Made by a program: the position numbers and the translations under genes. This document shows, in pieces, positions 62,819 through 64,000 of a stretch of DNA of 64,000 nt (its first letter is position 1; each line of letters opens with the position of its first letter). Location of the stretch: assembly GCF_900091845.1 (NCBI RefSeq), contig NZ_FMCI01000392.1, forward strand, positions 30,497 through 94,496, read 5' to 3'. The notes beneath the pieces are model-generated. The model made no database searches and had not been told where the DNA came from. It saw nothing but the letters and a program-made list of their open reading frames with translations. Origin of the DNA: Streptomyces sp. SolWspMP-5a-2. GTDB taxonomy: Bacteria > Actinomycetota > Actinomycetes > Streptomycetales > Streptomycetaceae.

Positions 62819-62943
62819 GAGCCGTGGAGGTCCCGGCGCGGCAGGCTGAGGCCAGTGGACAGGGGCGACGCCCGGCCGGGGAAGGCGGGCCGGTGGATCG
62901 TCCCGGGCCGTCCACGGCGTGCCGACGAGAGGACCTGAGCGTC

Positions 62944-63633
62944 ATGACCGAACAGCCGCGGACCCCAGCACGGACGACGACGGCGGCGGACGCCTCCCCC
63001 GCGGGTGATCTGGGGCGAAGGATCGCCGCGCGCCGCACGGCCCTCGGTCTCTCCCGCCAGGAGACGGCCGAGCGCGCGGGCATGGCCACCGACTACCTGC
63101 GCCACCTGGAACAGCATCCCGGTGCCGCGCCCGGCCGCGGCACGCTGCTCAGTCTCGCGGGGGTGCTGGAGACCACCGTCTCCGTGCTCACCGGAGGGGA
63201 CGTCGATCTGCCGCCCGGCCGTGGACAGGCCGCGCCCGCCGCGGAGTTCACCGCGCTGAGCAGGACGGAGTGCGGGGATCTGCTGGGCTCGCACGGGGTC
63301 GGCAGGCTGGCGGTGTCCACGGACGGCGGGCCGACGATCGTGCCGGTCAACTACAGCGTGATCGACGGCACGATCGTCTTCAGGACCGCGCGCGGCGCCA
63401 CACCGGCGCTGGCCTCCGGCAGCCGGGTCGCCTTCGAGGTGGACCGCATCGACGACGACTTCAGCCAGGGCTGGAGCGTGCTGGTGCGCGGCCAGGCGCG
63501 TCCGGTGACCGACCGCGACGAGGCGCTCCGGCTGACCCGGAGGTCCTGGAGCGCCCCTTGGGCGGGCGGGCACCGCCACCTCCTGGTGCGCATCGAACCG
63601 GACTCCGTGACGGGCCGCCGCATCTCGGTCTGA
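62944..63633 (+). CDS. XRE-HTH fused to pyridoxamine-5'-phosphate-oxidase-like domain, paralogue 2
   Basis: 229 residues from ATG 62944. XRE HTH (RIAARRTALGLSRQETAERAG, LRHLEQHPGAAPGRG) followed by the split-barrel (GVGRLAVSTDGGPTIVPVNY, VFRTARGATPALA, AFEVDRIDDDF, WSVLVRGQARPV, PWAGGHRHLLVRIEPDSVTG). Same architecture as 34360-35010 with an N-terminal Thr/Ala-rich extension. Both paralogues have the island palindromes upstream. Confidence 0.9.
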   Translation: MTEQPRTPARTTTAADASPAGDLGRRIAARRTALGLSRQETAERAGMATDYLRHLEQHPGAAPGRGTLLSLAGVLETTVSVLTGGDVDLPPGRGQAAPAAEFTALSRTECGDLLGSHGVGRLAVSTDGGPTIVPVNYSVIDGTIVFRTARGATPALASGSRVAFEVDRIDDDFSQGWSVLVRGQARPVTDRDEALRLTRRSWSAPWAGGHRHLLVRIEPDSVTGRRISV

Positions 63634-63758
63634 CCCGGGCACCGCATCGCACGAACGGTGTCACCGGCCCGTCCCCCGACAGGCCCGCCCTCTTCGCCGG
63701 GATGATCCGCGCCCAGGTCGCTCACGGCTCCCCCGTCGGCGCCCCTCTGCCCGCCCGC

Positions 63759-64000
63759 TCATCCGAAGGTGAAGGCGTACGCCTCGATGCCCGGGGTGAA
63801 GCGGAGTTCGAGCTTGGCGGTGCGGGCGGTGTCGTCGTCGATGAGGCGGTGCATGGTCGGTGTGCCGGAGACGGTGACGGTCTTCTCGGTCTTCCCGTCG
63901 ACGAGGACGGTGACCTTGCCCTGGCCGCCGAGGACGAGGTTGACGTTCCTGGCGTGGTAGGTGAAGGCGAGGCGTGCGTCGTCGCCCGCGGTGAAGTGTT
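63759..64000 (-). CDS. DipZ/thioredoxin-like protein, C-terminal part only (cut by window edge)
   Basis: 80 residues of the C-terminus on the minus strand: RLAFTYHARNVNLVLGGQGK, VTVLVDGKTEKTVTVSG, LELRFTPGIEAYAFTFG and stop. This beta-rich module with the ending GxxAYxFTFG is typical of the C-terminal domain after the thioredoxin domain in actinobacterial DipZ-like proteins. The start lies beyond 64000. The assignment is from memory of the family tail. Confidence 0.6.
   Translation of the reverse strand, partial: HFTAGDDARLAFTYHARNVNLVLGGQGKVTVLVDGKTEKTVTVSGTPTMHRLIDDDTARTAKLELRFTPGIEAYAFTFG

Overview
The window is a high-GC actinomycete chromosome segment, almost certainly Streptomyces. Third codon positions are G/C rich, GTG starts and 4-nt stop/start overlaps are frequent, and many gene families are typical of streptomycetes. 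Dense decayed genes and insertion-sequence (IS) remnants suggest a chromosome arm, which is inference. No rRNA, tRNA or CRISPR array was seen.

0.5-5.6 kb: a compact four-gene cluster holds a fatty-acyl-AMP ligase and a stand-alone acyl carrier protein, bracketed by two paralogous proteins of unknown family. No polyketide synthase (PKS) or non-ribosomal peptide synthetase (NRPS) module accompanies them. This is the least explained unit in the window. 5.7-12 kb: a scrapyard of a truncated lipoprotein gene, two decayed IS5-type elements, and nested IS3 and IS30 fragments. These flank an intact secreted three-gene unit: a secreted protein, a secreted NucA/NucB-type DNase, and a small acidic cytosolic protein that is probably its immunity protein.

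13-24.4 kb: a catabolic locus. An eight-gene minus-strand operon encodes a DUF6282 hydrolase, a cupin, an HpcH/HpaI aldolase, a BKACE-family enzyme, an iron alcohol dehydrogenase, a 3-hydroxyisobutyryl-CoA-hydrolase-like protein and both subunits of a 3-oxoacid CoA-transferase. It diverges from an IclR regulator, an MFS importer and an amidohydrolase. BKACE releases acetoacetate and the CoA-transferase activates it, so the end of the pathway can be guessed but the substrate cannot. 24.4-29 kb: a hydrolase/LysR pair, an SDR/TetR pair with a clear operator, and an Ntn amidase.

29-63.6 kb: a dormancy/hypoxia island like the DosR (DevR) regulon of mycobacteria and its Streptomyces counterpart. 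It holds a GAF sensor kinase (frameshifted here) and, 31 kb away, a LuxR-type response regulator. Between them are four intact universal stress proteins, three CBS-BON proteins, Rv1733c-like and DUF1876 (Rv1738-like) proteins, an Acg-type nitroreductase, a zinc alcohol dehydrogenase and two XRE-flavin-binding fusions. Phosphoketolase, a phosphofructokinase with pyrophosphate-type residues, PPK2, GH65 phosphorylase and beta-phosphoglucomutase form an ATP-sparing carbon and phosphate module. A 14-bp palindrome related to GGGCCGTTCGGCCC recurs before many of these genes, often as two copies 20-21 bp apart; it is the likely operator uniting the island. The island also contains fresh pseudogenes (sensor kinase, ApbE, GAP-family, USP) and an embedded 3-hydroxybutyrate dehydrogenase/transporter/PucR segment. 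The right edge cuts a DipZ-like gene.
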